A stretch of 64,000 nt of DNA. It comes from Plazaster borealis (lineage: Eukaryota > Echinodermata > Asteroidea > Forcipulatida > Labidiasteridae). This document shows, one piece after another, positions 43,766 through 57,200 of the stretch (positions are counted from its first letter, which is position 1; the number at the start of each line of letters is the position of its first letter). The position numbers and the translations under genes were made by a program. Location: NCBI GenBank assembly GCA_021014325.1, contig CM037457.1, positions 6,802,721 through 6,866,720 of the forward strand, in the 5' to 3' direction. A model generated the notes under the pieces. The model was not told the origin of the DNA, searched no databases, and was given only the letters and a program-made list of their open reading frames with translations.

Positions 43766-46700
43766 ATGTAAGTATACCGATGACTGATCATGTAGACTTA
43801 TTTATAATCCCACTCCCAGTCCGAGTTTTCTTACCGTTCCTTCCCCCATCCTGATCTTACCAGCATACGTTTGTATGTAGCCTATGTATACATTGGTATA
43901 GGAGACTTGAGCTAGCAATAGCTGTGTTACTGTTGTCAGTGGCCGTGTAATGGGGAGTGCAGCTTACTACCACACCAGCGCTAGGCCAAGGGTAACTACG
44001 GAGGAAGTACAGTGGATTATGCAGAGTGCAACTATAGCAAAACTAATGCAGTAAACTTATTCCCAGAAACAAGCTACCCCTGTGTGTAGTGATGAGTAAA
44101 TAGTAACAACTCCTTCCGACCTTGTCAGATCATTTAAACCATGGCCCTTCTTAGCCCAGGTTGGACTCCTCCGCTGCACAACGTGGCAAAAAACCTCCCC
44201 TACTTATCTAAAATCTTACCTCTTTAAACTGTTCAAACTTGTTTTATTTCAGGGCTACTTACTGGAAGTCTCAGCCAAAGCATCATTGCGATTTCTGCAA
44301 GTGTTGGATAGCAGACAACAGACCTGTAAGAAATCTGTTCGAACCTGTCATGTGTAGGGACAGGCTGTCCCAAAGTCCCAAATTGATCATAAAAACAATC
44401 AATTTCATATACAGTTATGTTGCTGTTATTAATGTTGAATATCTACAATCAAAGTTGGAGTGTGAATACTTCATGTTTATTGATGTTAAACCGAATGACT
44501 TTTCCATTGTGTGGTTGGGACAGACCCAGCTTGAGTTGCTTGAGTTTATTAAAGTTGGGAAAGGTCTGACTAAACTTTTGACAGTTGGGTCATAAGATTA
44601 TTTAACGTTTATTATTATTAACCCACCAAATTTCTGCCCAATGGTTACTCTCTATTTTCTCTGTTGTTCATAATATCGTCTTTGTAACAAAAAGTGTGCC
44701 CGTTATTGTGGCTATACGCACATACTTTGTACTCTCAAACTTCTCTCAATTAATAAATTTCATTCAGAGCATTGATTTCCATGAACGAGGCAAGCGACAC
44801 AAAGAAAATGTGGAGAAGAAACTTAAAGATCTGCGACAGAAAGGACAGGAACAGTACAAAATGCAATTGACCCTGGACCAGGATTTGATCAAGATGGAAC
44901 AAGTAAACAAAAACAACATTTAAATATTTTGTTTATGGTATTTTATCAAATGGACCATTATAAATTGCTTTAACAGACTGAGGTGTGGTCTTGGCTAAAG
45001 GATAAAGACCTTAGTGATTGTGACATTCTGTGATCCTAATCCTAGTTGTAAATATCATAGAGTTTTAACTTTAGTTAACGGTCCAACATCCTATTCAGAA
45101 AGTTGTCCGATTAAGTTGTAGGATATGGTTTGGCAGGCCCAAACGACAAAATGCTTAGGCCTAGCCCAGGCTCAGTTCATAGAGCTGCTTAAGCACAAAA
45201 AGTAGCTTACCACAACAAAATTATGCTGACCAGAATAAGGTTACCAGCCAAACTATTATGTCACATGTACAATTTGTAACTGTTGTCCTGCTAATTTCTG
45301 CTTAGCAGACAATTGTTAAGCAGGATTTTCCGCTCAAGCGACTCTATGAAATTGGGCCCAGGTATACAACTTTCTTTCCTCCTAATAATGCAAGTTCATC
45401 ACAAACAAGTCTGAAAATCCACACTTGGTAAGGGGCTACAAGAAAAATGCATTTAAGATGAAAATAACTTAGGGGAGCTGAAGGTAGGAATTTATGTTCC
45501 TCTTAAACAGGCATGATATTCTTCCTACTTTAGTCTGATTTCTGATTTTGTTTTGCCCTTGGGAAAAAAACAGAAAAATTGTGATTAAATAGCCTGAAAT
45601 GTCTATTAAAGCCTACACCATGTGTACATGTAGGTCAGCCCTTGTTGTACTTGATAAAATATTTCTACTTTTTTCCAAGGACTAAATATCATGCCTGTGT
45701 TAAAACAGTCTAGATTTAAGGGTGAAATCCTGTCAAAGTACAAACATTTGGGTGATGAGTTACCATAGAGTGGAGTATTTCAAAGAATTCAGGATTTTCT
45801 CTGGCCAAAGACACTAGGGGTTAAGGTTAAAGAATGGTGCTACGTCATTTTGTTAATTCCTTTTAAGGCCTATCTATCTAAGGCCTATCTATTTCCTGCT
45901 TATAAGTTTGCTGAAATTATAACCGATTTATTTTTTTCATGAAGGATGCAATCAAGGCATTCAAGAAAGACTTGGCCAATGATCCAGCCCTCGCTGCAGA
46001 ATACAGAGCTAAAGCTGCTGCTGCTGAAGCTTCTGAAGCTGCTGCAGCTAAACAGAAGGAAGGTAAACAACAGTTCACTTTATATTATTTCTGTTCAACA
46101 AGCTGTTAAAGTTTAATTTGAGCATTGTCTCAATCTAGGGAAAATACTATTACAATTTTCCCCTAAATTCTTTTAGTGTAATTTAAAACAACAAATCGTT
46201 TTACTCGTGTTTTTTTCAGCACTCTGTGTACTTTTGAGAGGATTTGTTTTTAAAGAAGCATCCTCAATTGTTTTGATTATTTATTTTGATTGACAAGAGG
46301 ACTCCTTCATTTGTTGCTGATGGCAACAATATCTTCCAGAGCATTTAAGAATGAATAATTGGACTTTTGGGGCAATCTGCACTAATAAGTCTATGCAAAA
46401 GAAGTTTTAATTAGTAGACTCTTAAATGTAATACCCCATTCTCATTTTTGATAGCACTATTACAGAAAGCGAGGCAACTTCACAAGCAAGGGTTAGCAGC
46501 TAAGACGCAGCCAGGACAGCCAAACTCCAGCAGCACCCAAAAGGTCACAGACCCAAAAACAAGCCAGGCAGTTGAATCTGAATCAGACGATATCAGCTCA
46601 ACAGTAGAGACAGCGACACAGTGTGTGTGGCTTGAGGGAACAAGCCCCGAGGGAGATACGTATTACTGGAACACTGTGACTGGTGGTAAGTCCAACTCGT

Positions 46701-48803
46701 TGCTACTGCACTGAACTCTAGCTAGCTTCTCCTCATCTGCCATTTTCCAGTGGTCAGTTACTTTTACTCTGAATGACAGGAGGCGAATGGTTTAAATCAT
46801 ATTGCCATATTTTGTTAGATTTCAGGGAATAGCAATAGACGATGTGACCTCTGACGTCACTCGTAAACCATAACATGATGCGCGCGCATGTCGCTGGGCA
46901 AAACCTTTGTGTACTTGACAGCCAGCTAGAAAGTACACGCAATGTTACCATGAGTACGCGTCTTCTTGCCCGGCGGAACATGACTTGGACAGTGTTTTAT
47001 CAACAGAGGCCGGTTTGAATGTAAACAGAGGTCACATCGTCTATAGTAACCATCAGTTCAATGAAAATCTGAGAGCTGGCCACACTTGTTTAAACACCTT
47101 CAGGGGAATGACAAATCAGCTTTTGGATCTCAGAGTGATAACATTCCTCCAGATTCCTCGAAATGTATTACGGTTTCCAAGAAATATAATACGATTCTAA
47201 AAGATACCTCATGGTAGCATTCTCACAACTAAGTAAATCTACACAGCAAAGTAGATATACACATGGTGTTACCACAAGCCAAATATACATAAGTATTTTT
47301 GGCTATTTAAAACAAGAAATCAATTGCTATCATATACGCTTACTTGCAGGGGATAGAGGCAATCTGTTACAACATTTTCTCAATCATTGAGATTGATTTG
47401 TCTCGACTGATATCTTGAGAAATCTCAATATCCTTAAAAATCTTTTTTTCAACTTGCAGAGTCCCAGTGGGAGAAGCCAGAGGACTACCTAGCAACAGCG
47501 GAGTCAACTGCCTTCAAGAACCAAGGTGTAGAGGATGCAATCAATGAAACAACTGAGCAGGGAGATGGTGAATCAAATGACAAGCAGGACACCAGTGAAT
47601 CCGATGAAGAGCAGGACACCAGTGAATCGGATGAAGAGCAGGTATGTTGAGAATCAATGGTTTGGTAAACCAGTGTGAATTTTATAGCTGAGAGGTTCAA
47701 GGTACTAAGTACACCATCCTCCTTTCCTCCATTTAAGTTGACTGGGTTGACCAACCATCCAAAATCATTCAACTGCATGGCTTGCGTATGGTGCAACCAC
47801 TGTCAATAGAACTATTTGTGTAGTGTGTAGGTGTTATCACTATGCAGGTTGTCAAAGTGCATCAATCATTCAAATCCATTATAGAATGTGATATTAAATG
47901 TTCAGACAGTATTGGGGATTGCATTGTATTGATTTTCAGTATGAATCATGGTTTCCTCAACAGCAAACTTAAATACCATCTCTGTGAAGCATGGGGAAGC
48001 CATAAAGAGAACATGCTTTGAACCAGAAACATCACCCCTCCAGATATTTACTGCTGCTCAAAATACCTATAGAGGACTTAGAATTAAATATCACATTGTA
48101 GCGTTTTATAACCTTTTCTTTTAGTGACAGTACAGTATGAGTTTTTTATATATATTTACAGCAAACGGTGGTTACTGATTCAGAGGCAGCCAAGGCATCT
48201 AAGGAACTCCTGCCCCCTGGAACTGAAGCTGAACAATCTGAAGAAAGTGACAGTGATGAAGAGAAGGAAGAGGAACCTGAGACGACCCAGAGACCAGCCA
48301 AAAGGAAAATGAACCCGTACGGCAGCTGGGCTACCATTATTCCTGATAATACGTAAGTTTAACAGAATTCTTTCATATTTACGACCCTGGCACTTCAGGT
48401 GAGGGCAGTCAAAGGTGGACATTATCAAGAATAAAGATTCCTAATGAATAAGCATTTTAAGAGAGTTTTTGGGGATGTAAGACACAGCTGAGTATTAGAA
48501 AGTTGGAAGAACTGAAGATGTCCATCTTAGTATACTATCTAAACTTGACTCTAGACTTTTTCTTTGCCAACCAGACCTCCTGTAGACCTGCAGCTTCCCA
48601 AGCCAGACCGACCATACTTCCAGCCAGTTGTACCCCAAGCTGCACAATTTCAACCTAGAGAAAGAATCAAATTTAAAGAGCGCACTGTCACAACACTATC
48701 TACATCATCTGCATCATCATCATCAAGTGGACAGACATCATTTAAGAAAAGGAAGTTTGGTGGGGGTGGACGTTCCATTAGACAGAGAGAAACAGACACG
48801 TGA
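43766..48803 (+). CDS. WBP4: WW domain-binding protein 4 (FBP21), spliceosomal
   Basis: A spliceosome-associated protein that binds proline-rich splicing factors through WW domains. Coding exons: 43766-43767, 44253-44325, 44768-44902, 45945-46062, 46455-46685, 47460-47641, 48162-48352, 48575-48803; phases chain to 386 aa. Residues 1-37: matrin-type U1C-like zinc finger (YWKSQPKHHCDFCKCWI...DFHERGKRHKENV) with both Cys and both His. A Glu/Ala-rich helical stretch follows to about 110. A WW domain spans exons 5-6 near residues 168-198 (WLEGTSPEGDTYYWNTVTG, then ESQWEKPEDY). Then come acidic SDSDEE repeats, the conserved NPYGSW motif, and a C-terminal IKFKERTVTTL...FKKRK box. The human protein has two WW domains; only one is seen here. 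The start codon is split AT/G by the first intron. Confidence 0.95.
45508..45697. mobile_element. MITE with CAGGCATGATATT ends
   Basis: CAGGCATGATATT at the left, AATATCATGCCTG at the right, about 190 bp, in an intron of WBP4. Partial copies at 33595-33733 and about 51520-51655. Confidence 0.72.
46838..47041. mobile_element. TA-flanked MITE with GACGATGTGACCTCTG ends
   Basis: GACGATGTGACCTCTG is inverted as CAGAGGTCACATCGTC; TA flanks both ends. It lies in the intron that splits the WBP4 WW domain. Another member is at 55347-55677. Confidence 0.78.
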
Positions 48804-49115
48804 AAGTCACATTTCACTTTGTTTGACTTTTATAAAACTTAAAATTACACATTTTTTATTTAAACTTGAAAAGATGGAACATAAGTGGGTATTCAGTTCA
48901 TTCGATTATCTCAAATGGCTACATGTTTTGTCAAGTTTTTATGCAGGTGTTTATAAAAATAGTCTTGCTCTTTAAGGTGAGAGCACTTTGAACTTATTCC
49001 TACAGGGTTATTCCTGCTTGCTTTAACTTTACAAGTCAACTTTAAAGTAGGCATTTGATAATACGATTTGTACAAGATGGGCAATCATTTGTAGTTTTAT
49101 TGTCCCTTTAGCATA

Positions 49116-49267
49116 CAGGGCTAGATTTCACAAAGAGCTAAGATTGATCTCAACTGCATATCAATCTTAGTTGCTAAGCAAAGTGCAATGTCACAATACA
49201 AATCACCATGGCAATGTTGATAACTAATTTAAAGATGAATCTTGGTGCTTTGTGAAATCAAGCCCTG
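49116..49267. mobile_element. MITE with CAGGGCT(A/T)GATTTCAC ends
   Basis: CAGGGCTAGATTTCACAAAG and, inverted, CAGGGCTTGATTTCACAAAG. The CAGGG ends are hAT-like. No clean target copy was seen. In the WBP4 3' UTR. Confidence 0.68.
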
Positions 49268-49837
49268 GTAACATTATTCTGACAATGAAACCAAACATCA
49301 AGTTTACTCTCCCATCAGACAGCATACTGGTAATGTTACAATGAAACCAAAAAGAAATGATTTAGAGTGGCAACCACATTGTGAAGGATGCCACACCCGT
49401 GTTGCTGTAAAATTTCCTTTGAAACTCTCATAAAGATTTTTTTTATAGCAGGTGTCCCTTAATCAAGTGTGCAATATCTATAATCCCATCAATCCTCACT
49501 ACAACTCTTGTTGTAGAGTTTGATGTATTCAGCCATGTACACCTAAACAAGGCATGAGGCCAGGCATACCAATCTTATCATAGTCCTGAGTTTCCATGAT
49601 GATGGATCTAGGAAGAATCTTAGTAATTAAGGTGTGAGAGTTTGGAGCCTTACAAAATACACTGAATCAGAAACATAATAACAAACAGTACCGTGCCCTA
49701 AGATTTGAATGATTGTTTTGTTTCAATACAATATAAGTCATGGTTATTGAAATGTTTCAACTATATTTTATAACCTGAAATTATGTAAGAAAAAGTTTAC
49801 GGCAAATGTATGAAGGCAAAACTTTGATGTTAAAGTG

Positions 49838-49843
49838 AATAAA
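49838..49843 (+). promoter_or_regulatory. Candidate WBP4 polyadenylation signal
   Basis: AATAAA about 1.03 kb after the WBP4 stop codon; no earlier AATAAA on the plus strand is as well placed. Confidence 0.4.
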
Positions 49844-50412
49844 CCCTGGAGTGTTTGAGGAGAGTAGAGCCTGTTCTTGGTAGAATGATAGTCTTTCTGT
49901 TAGTTGACCTAAGTCAATTCAGCTCACGTAGAGTGCCATGAAGTACAAATAGCGATGCTTTTCAGCAAAGATTGTAAAGCGCTGAAGGCACAATATGGGG
50001 AACTTGGGCTGAAATGTGAAAAAGGCGCCATTTCAGCAAGCAACCCTTTTGATGCAACAATAGATCAGTGCAGACAATGACCATTGCTATCAATAAATCA
50101 CAAAACATTTGCTTGCAGAAATGGCGCCCATGTGCATTTTACGTTCCAACAACAGATTCCCCTTAATGCGCCTTCGGCGCTTTAAAATCTTTGCTTCTTA
50201 ATCGGTAGAGTTTTGAAAATATTTATTGCAATTTTGGAAGTAAAAATGAAATAGTTCATTCTTCCTCACCAGCTTTTTTACAAAATTTGCAAACCACAAC
50301 TAATTAAACCGTGAGTACAAATATTTTATGAAATTCATTTAGTTACACCTACTATAGGTTCTTATTTTGGACAGTAGAAAAATTAAACTTTGGTTTTTTC
50401 CTTTTTGGAATA

Positions 50413-50558
50413 GACCCCTTGCATATGATGTCCCAAGCTCAAACAGCCCCTTACTGAGGTCCGAGAATGAGTACATTGGCTGAGAGTTTTGTGTGGTGCA
50501 TAAACATGTGCACGTTGCCATTGTTTTACCTCAGCGATAGCTGCCTATGCAAGGGGTC
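50413..50558. mobile_element. TA-type MITE, copy 2
   Basis: GACCCCTTGCATATGATG to CCTATGCAAGGGGTC, the same family as 4572-4707. The right-hand TA is changed to TG. Confidence 0.7.
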
Positions 50559-50559
50559 T

Positions 50560-51209
50560 GGGGTTGGACCACTCTCAAGCCCACCAGTCTATCCATGCAT
50601 AGTTACAATCTGGTATTTTAACAAAGTACTATTTTGATGTTAAAAACATATGTAAAAAAATGCAAAGTGCATTAAGTATTTCAGTTAAAAAAAAGGAAGT
50701 GATTAAAAACGACCAGTGTTTAGAACAAGCACAGACATTAAATATTTAAAAATGAAAGAGATTAGGACTGATGGTCAACTAGTGGGTTTGCTGTACATGT
50801 ATAGGTAGTCGTTCACAAAAAAACATAGGTTTGACAACTTTTCTCAGCTCTTGTGCATTAGTATGTATAAAATACTTGTCTGTCACAAAACATACAAACA
50901 AATAAATAAAGAGCAAATTATTTCAAAAGTATAGATTCAAACGAGTCTTTGTAAGTCCCTTGAAAATCAAAACAGAGTCAGCTTGACGAATATGACCTGG
51001 TAACCTGCAAGAGAAACTAAACTAGAGATTTCTCACTTTTAGCAGTTTCTTTTTTGAGTTTCAAAGTCACATTTCAGTTTTACTTGTGGGTATTTGTCAA
51101 CAATACAACTATAATCAAATTAACCATTCTTAACCAGTCAATTACTTCACATAAAATATATTTTCTTTGAATTATTTCAAAATGTATTTTCCTAAAAGCA
51201 CCAATGCTG
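50560..51209. other. Intergenic, probable 3' UTR of the S28 peptidase
   Basis: No exon or repeat border seen. The next coding sequence, on the minus strand, ends at 51210. Confidence 0.4.
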
Positions 51210-54200
51210 TTACAGCTTCCTGTTGGCTTTTGCTGCAGTAATCCATTTCTGAATGTACTGTTTTTCCGTGTTGCGAGCCGCAGTGACGGAGGGTGGGTCA
51301 TCCTTGTTCTTAGAACGCAAGTCAAGATGGTGTGCTCCCTCTGGAATGATAACAGCAACAAGGGTATCTGAAATGGACTTGAGTACACCACCGCCAGACC
51401 AAGGGTCAAGAAGTCCGTTACTATAGGATGAAAAAATGGAATCATTAAAATCCAATCGTAAAGATCAAAAAAACTTTACAAGACCCCACAATCAATGCAC
51501 ACAAGATTTTGCTGAAGTACCGATTTTTTTTGCCCTCGGAAAAATCAGCAAAAATGTTATTAAATAGCCTAAAAATCTATTCATATACATGTAGGACAGC
51601 CTTTGTATTCAGTAAAATTGTCCTACTTTTTCCAGGGCCCAAGTATCATGCTCGAGTATCAATGATAAGTCTTTCCGATTTGTAACTTTAAAACATTAAA
51701 TTTGTCTTTAACACTTTCAGTCTGAAATCTTATTGATTATTAAGTTGATACCAGTACAAATCCTCCAAAGAATTACTTCCGTTTGAAATACCGTCCAAGT
51801 CGAAGAAATGGCATCCCCAAATAAAACGTGTTCAGTGCCTTTAAAGATCCCCAAATCCCCAATTCTTATTTTTGTTGCAGCAATCAAAATAAGCATGTAT
51901 ATTGAAATTATATTTATTATTAAATTGATACCAGTACAAACCCTCCAGAAAAATTCTTCTGTCTGAAATGCCGTCCAAGTCAAGGAAATTGCATCTAAAG
52001 TTCCCCCAATTCCCCAATTCTTATTTTTATAGCCGCAATCAAAATAAGCATGTATATGAACATGCACAAATATATATACAGTTTTTCATTGATTTCACTA
52101 ACATGAATAAGGTAGAATAAGCTAATTAATGGAATTTTCACTGGTAGGATTGAAAACTGGATGATGGGAAGGAATTCACTCTTCCCAAAACCAGTGACGC
52201 AATCAAAAATACCTTTCATAAGCAAAGCTATTTACAACTCTTATATGAGTCATTATACATTTTCTCAAAAACCTTTGATACAGCCATCAATGTTCGTCAT
52301 GTTCCCTGTGTCCACTATCGATAATGTAAACTGCAGTACACTGGTTCTCATGATACCAAAAACAGGGGTCCGACTATTTTGCTCCATCTAGCCTCATTTT
52401 GGTTACAATAATTTGAATGAATATTAACCCTTTAGAGATCATAGCGGCCACAAGCGGCTTGTACCAAAATGCCCATAGCGGCTGCAAACGGTCGCAAGGT
52501 TTGACCTACTTCCATTCACATAAAGAGGTCAAAGTAAAGGTCATGTCCGGATATGAAATTTTCCAATGTAGCATGTTTAACATAGTATCCCAATTTCTAA
52601 CGCAAAACTAAAACTTCTGTTTCAAGTTATTTCTGTTGAAATTTTACTGACAAAATTTGCTTAAAGAAATGAACAATATTAGCAATGTCTGGGCGTTTTG
52701 TGATGATTAAACAGAAATGAATGGTCTCTAAAGGGTTAAAGATGGCTACATGTGTGTTTCTGTTCCCACAGACCATAGATATAACAGCTAAAGCGAAATC
52801 ACCAATCTTGAGGCTATCAAATGTACTAAGTTGTTTTTTTACCTGAAGACGATATTACTCGCTGTACTTATACTCTTTCCCCAGAACTGTATAGCTGACC
52901 AATCAGGTCTTGGCGTCTCGTTCCAGAATTCCTGGCAATTCTTGACGTACATCTCATAGTCCCATGGTGCAGGTTCAAACATATCATGTATACCATCTGT
53001 GCAAAATGGCATCACCATCTCTGTACATGACTGTTGATAGATTACATATTAATATTAGTGAAAGGAGTATATTTAATTTGCATTTAGGATGAAGATAATA
53101 TTTTGTGTTTACCCTACACTGATGTGTTAAGCACTGTGTACTCGGTGCTTTCCAAAGTCCTACAAAAAAACAAATCCACAGGCATACTTCTCAGGTGGGA
53201 TTCAAACCCAGAACCCTACATTCTAAAGTAGATTTTGTATTTATTTTTATTTTTTCTATGAGATATCGCTTAACATCACAAGGCCGGACGGCCACTTCGA
53301 GGTGAGGGCTACACTTAACTGATTTGGGCTGTCGACCCAAATCAACTGTCACCTGGGGCACGTTGCCACCTACTCCTGACCCCCTTCACAGTCTGTAAGG
53401 ATGTAGGCATGGGTATCATCCACTAGGAGCCTGGCTGATAGAGGAAAATGCACTGATACCTTCCCAACTTTTTACTAAGCAATTATGGTTAAGTGCCTTG
53501 CTCAAGGGCACAAGTGTCATGACCGGGATTCGAACCCACACTCTGCTGTTTACTGGTGAACTAAACTGCTCGACCACAACAAGCCACAAGATATCTAGAA
53601 AGGGAGTATAGTCTGGGGCTTGGTCTGAATTTCAAAAGGCAGATTTCAAAGGCAGACTCGAGTTATGCACTTATTGACAGCAACTGTGTTGTTGTCAAGT
53701 TCGATTTAAAACAAAAAATTGACACAAACTCCAAAAGAATACACTACATTATGAGGAAGACCTTCCTCCTCAACTCTGCTTAAAGCACAAGGACAACATT
53801 GGTGATTGTCAAAGAACGGTATCCACACTTTATGTGACCCACCGGTCACTGACGTTACGGTGCTACAAAAAATAATTTTGGTAACAAAACTCTTAATGCA
53901 CAAACAAACAATCTGCAAACTGGATGCTTCTTCCCTAAAATAATGACAGTAAGCAAAATGAATGCCCACCTGAAATGCCCATCCCATGTCTCCAAGGGAA
54001 CCAGAGGCAGTCTGAGAAGTATTGAAACACCTAGCCGTGCCAGTATAGTTGTAATAGACATTTACAGCTGCAGCTAATTCTTCAAGTAACAATACACCTG
54101 TAGCATTGACGGTCTTAAAGTTGGAGCACACGGCCTGAAAAGAAATACAAATTTAACAGCCCATAAGAATTGCCAACATGATTCCAGCTTTACTGAATGA

Positions 54201-57200
54201 TCAAGAAATAAGCTAAATACATACTCATGATTCTAATAATTCCAATTATGGTACAAAACTCAATTCCATAAGCATGACACTACATTTTGGCTGATAATGG
54301 TTTTTGCTCTCCTAAATTTGATTGGTTGAAAGTGTGTCACATGATACTATTGAGTTTGACAATCAAATTGTGCACACTCATTGGTAGTATGTGTATATGC
54401 ATTAAACCAAGTATAGTTTAATTGATTGTTAAAAAATAAGGTAGGCTTTCTGCAGCACAAGTGATTATTTTCCGGTAATTGATTCATTGGTTAGATGTGT
54501 TTATAGAATTGATGCTTTAGGCATTTTAAAACAAATATTAACCACATATCACATAAAACTATAGTCATTCAGTTATCTCGAGACATTCCTTAAGGCTATG
54601 CGTCAGATGTGACAACTAGTTTGACATTTCCACTCGTTGTAGCCTTACCTCTACGGGAAAGGCAGGTAGCGGTTCCAAAAAGGAAGCTGGGTAGGGATAA
54701 TTGACCATAGCCAGATTAAACCATGTTTCTGCCAGCCACGCCTTAACATTGGCAACTTCTGCCAGTGTATACAGTTTATCGCACAACCGAAGTGACATCT
54801 GTAACTGTTTCCTTCCGTCCACTGCAAAGACACCAAACACCAATTCAACCTATATTTGTCATGCGGATTTATGCATACAACAAAAAGTATTATTATTGCA
54901 GAATTGTATGACAATATTCTTAGCACGCTTAAAATAAAACTGCTGTCCCAGAGAGGGAGACAATTCAAAGTTTAAAGGGATTGTGTACGTTTGGTAATTG
55001 GAACCAACTGTTTGTTTCAATCCTATATAGTTGTAGATATATACCATAAAACTAAACCTGTGAAAATTTCATTTCAAAAAGTGGTAGCATTTTTGAGATA
55101 TTGCCGAAAATCTGGAGTGGTTATGTCCACGCAGGAAGAATAATTTGCAATATCTGAGAAACGTTACTGTCAGTAACGCTTCTCAGATTCAAACTTTTTG
55201 GGATAAAAAGTGATATCTTTTTCCTTAACCGTAGTACTTCAAAGTGAAAAGTTTTTCAAAATGCATTATACTACCAAAAGCTGCTGTACTTCTTTCCTAT
55301 TAAGTTTTTATTGCCATTAATTTTCAAAGTCATTACCAAAGGTATAGACGATGTGACCTGTGACATCACATGTTTACAAAAGAGCCACCAAGCCTGGACT
55401 TCCTGCAGGCATGATTTGTACACAGCTCAATGGAAGAAAACATAAAAACCTACATTTCATGGAGAATTGCACTGTCTAATTTTTTTCAACTTTTGATATG
55501 ACGAAAGGGGGCACATCTCAAAACTTATTCAGCTGTTACTTTTAAAACTCTTGGATTGATGTGGAAATTATGACTCAAAAAGTAAACTTTCCCATATGAC
55601 TGGTGCAGTATCTTGCCTGCCAGAAAGGCCCAAGAATGTACAAGGTCACATTTATTGTAAACAAAGGTCACAAGGTCTATACAGACCCTTTTAATGGCTT
55701 ACAATAAAATTCCAATGATTCAAGATTTTAAACCAATTATCCTTTTTTGAGATATGGTGGACACATACTGAGTAGTCCCTCCGTCCTAACTCAGTAACTG
55801 TGTAGTGTTAACTGTATTGTAAGTGAAGAGTGATTGTACACTAGTCACGTAACACTAACAGTAAGGATCACAGTAGCAGGACAACTCACCTTAATCAAGT
55901 TCCAGCAAGGCTGTGTTAACATCTTGTTCTTGCTCTCCATAACAATGGCACTATTGGGTTTGGGTAGATCTGTCTGTATTGTTGTTATGTTATTATTATT
56001 TTTTTTCTGGTAATGAAACCAAGAATGCCTCATAAGTGAACTTAATCACAGTAGCTCGCAAGCCTGAGGAAACCTGTGAACAAGGGTGCTTTCTATGTGA
56101 ACCAGAAACACTGGGGTTCACCCCTAGTCTTCCACGATAAGTGTTATGGGTTCTTTTACGTGCACTACCAACACTCAAACCGAACCTGTCATTCCTATAG
56201 TGTTCACCATATCTCAAACAGTCTAATGGAGTTGGGACAGACATGAACTTTTAGAAAAGGATTGAAATTTCACCTGTTTTTCCAAAGCTGTCAATGGTTG
56301 CCCAGCTAGCCCTAATCGTCTTGCTACAGACAGGGTTGTCTGCAGTAAAGTCTTTAGTGATGATGGCATATTCTGAGTTGCAGTTAGTGAGATTGTTGAG
56401 CTGCCAGATGGGAGCCGATGCTGCGATAGATCTGAGAGGACAAGTTGAACGTGCTATAAATGAATAATCATAGTGCCAGTACAAACACGGTCATAACATC
56501 ATGTTCTGCAACCATGGTTGCTTCAACTGAGAATATTGTTGATTTACCAAGCTAAAGTGAATGTGGGATTAGACATACATAAAGCCATGTCCGAGCGACT
56601 TCGGTTATGGCCAGAGCTGTGTATTGAGAGAGCTGAGACAAAGAGGGACCAGTTTTCTTCGGTCACGTGGTTGCTAGACGCCATTTTCGGTCTAAATGCA
56701 GCACAACTCAATGGGCAGACCAGTCTGGCACCCTGTATTCACCCATGCATTTTTTTTGACACAAAATGGCTTCTAATCGCAAGTTGTCACAACTCTCTCA
56801 ATATAAGGCCCTGGCTATGGCCACTGGCTTCAATGACAACATTGATAATAAGAACTTTTCAGCAATCCGGCCAACAGAGCTTTATCATGCTGCCACCATC
56901 TTGGTCATGTTCCCTGTATCCAAAAACAGTAATGGATGCTAATATTCATTGTACAAAAAGGAACCAGACTATTTCTCCTCCCAGCCTCGGTTTGGTTACA
57001 TTGATTTGAATGGGAGAAAATCAAGATGACCGCACCATGATGAAGGTCTATAGCCACAGCCATAGCTTACACGGCCTATTATTTATTACATAACACATAG
57101 GCTGGTAACCTGCCTTTGCTAGGAAAGATTTTGCGCTTAAATTTGTTTAAGAAACTGGGTCCTGGTGGTATCTTGTATATCTAGGGTGTGTTTTTGTGAC

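Noticed and set aside
44239..44595. A 118-codon frame running through the second WBP4 exon
   Set aside because: Only 44253-44325 is exon; the rest is intron read-through after the gtaaga donor.
56518..57009. A 163-codon plus-strand frame
   Set aside because: Its middle is the MITE 56609-56816, which has a relative at 17024; no splice or domain support.
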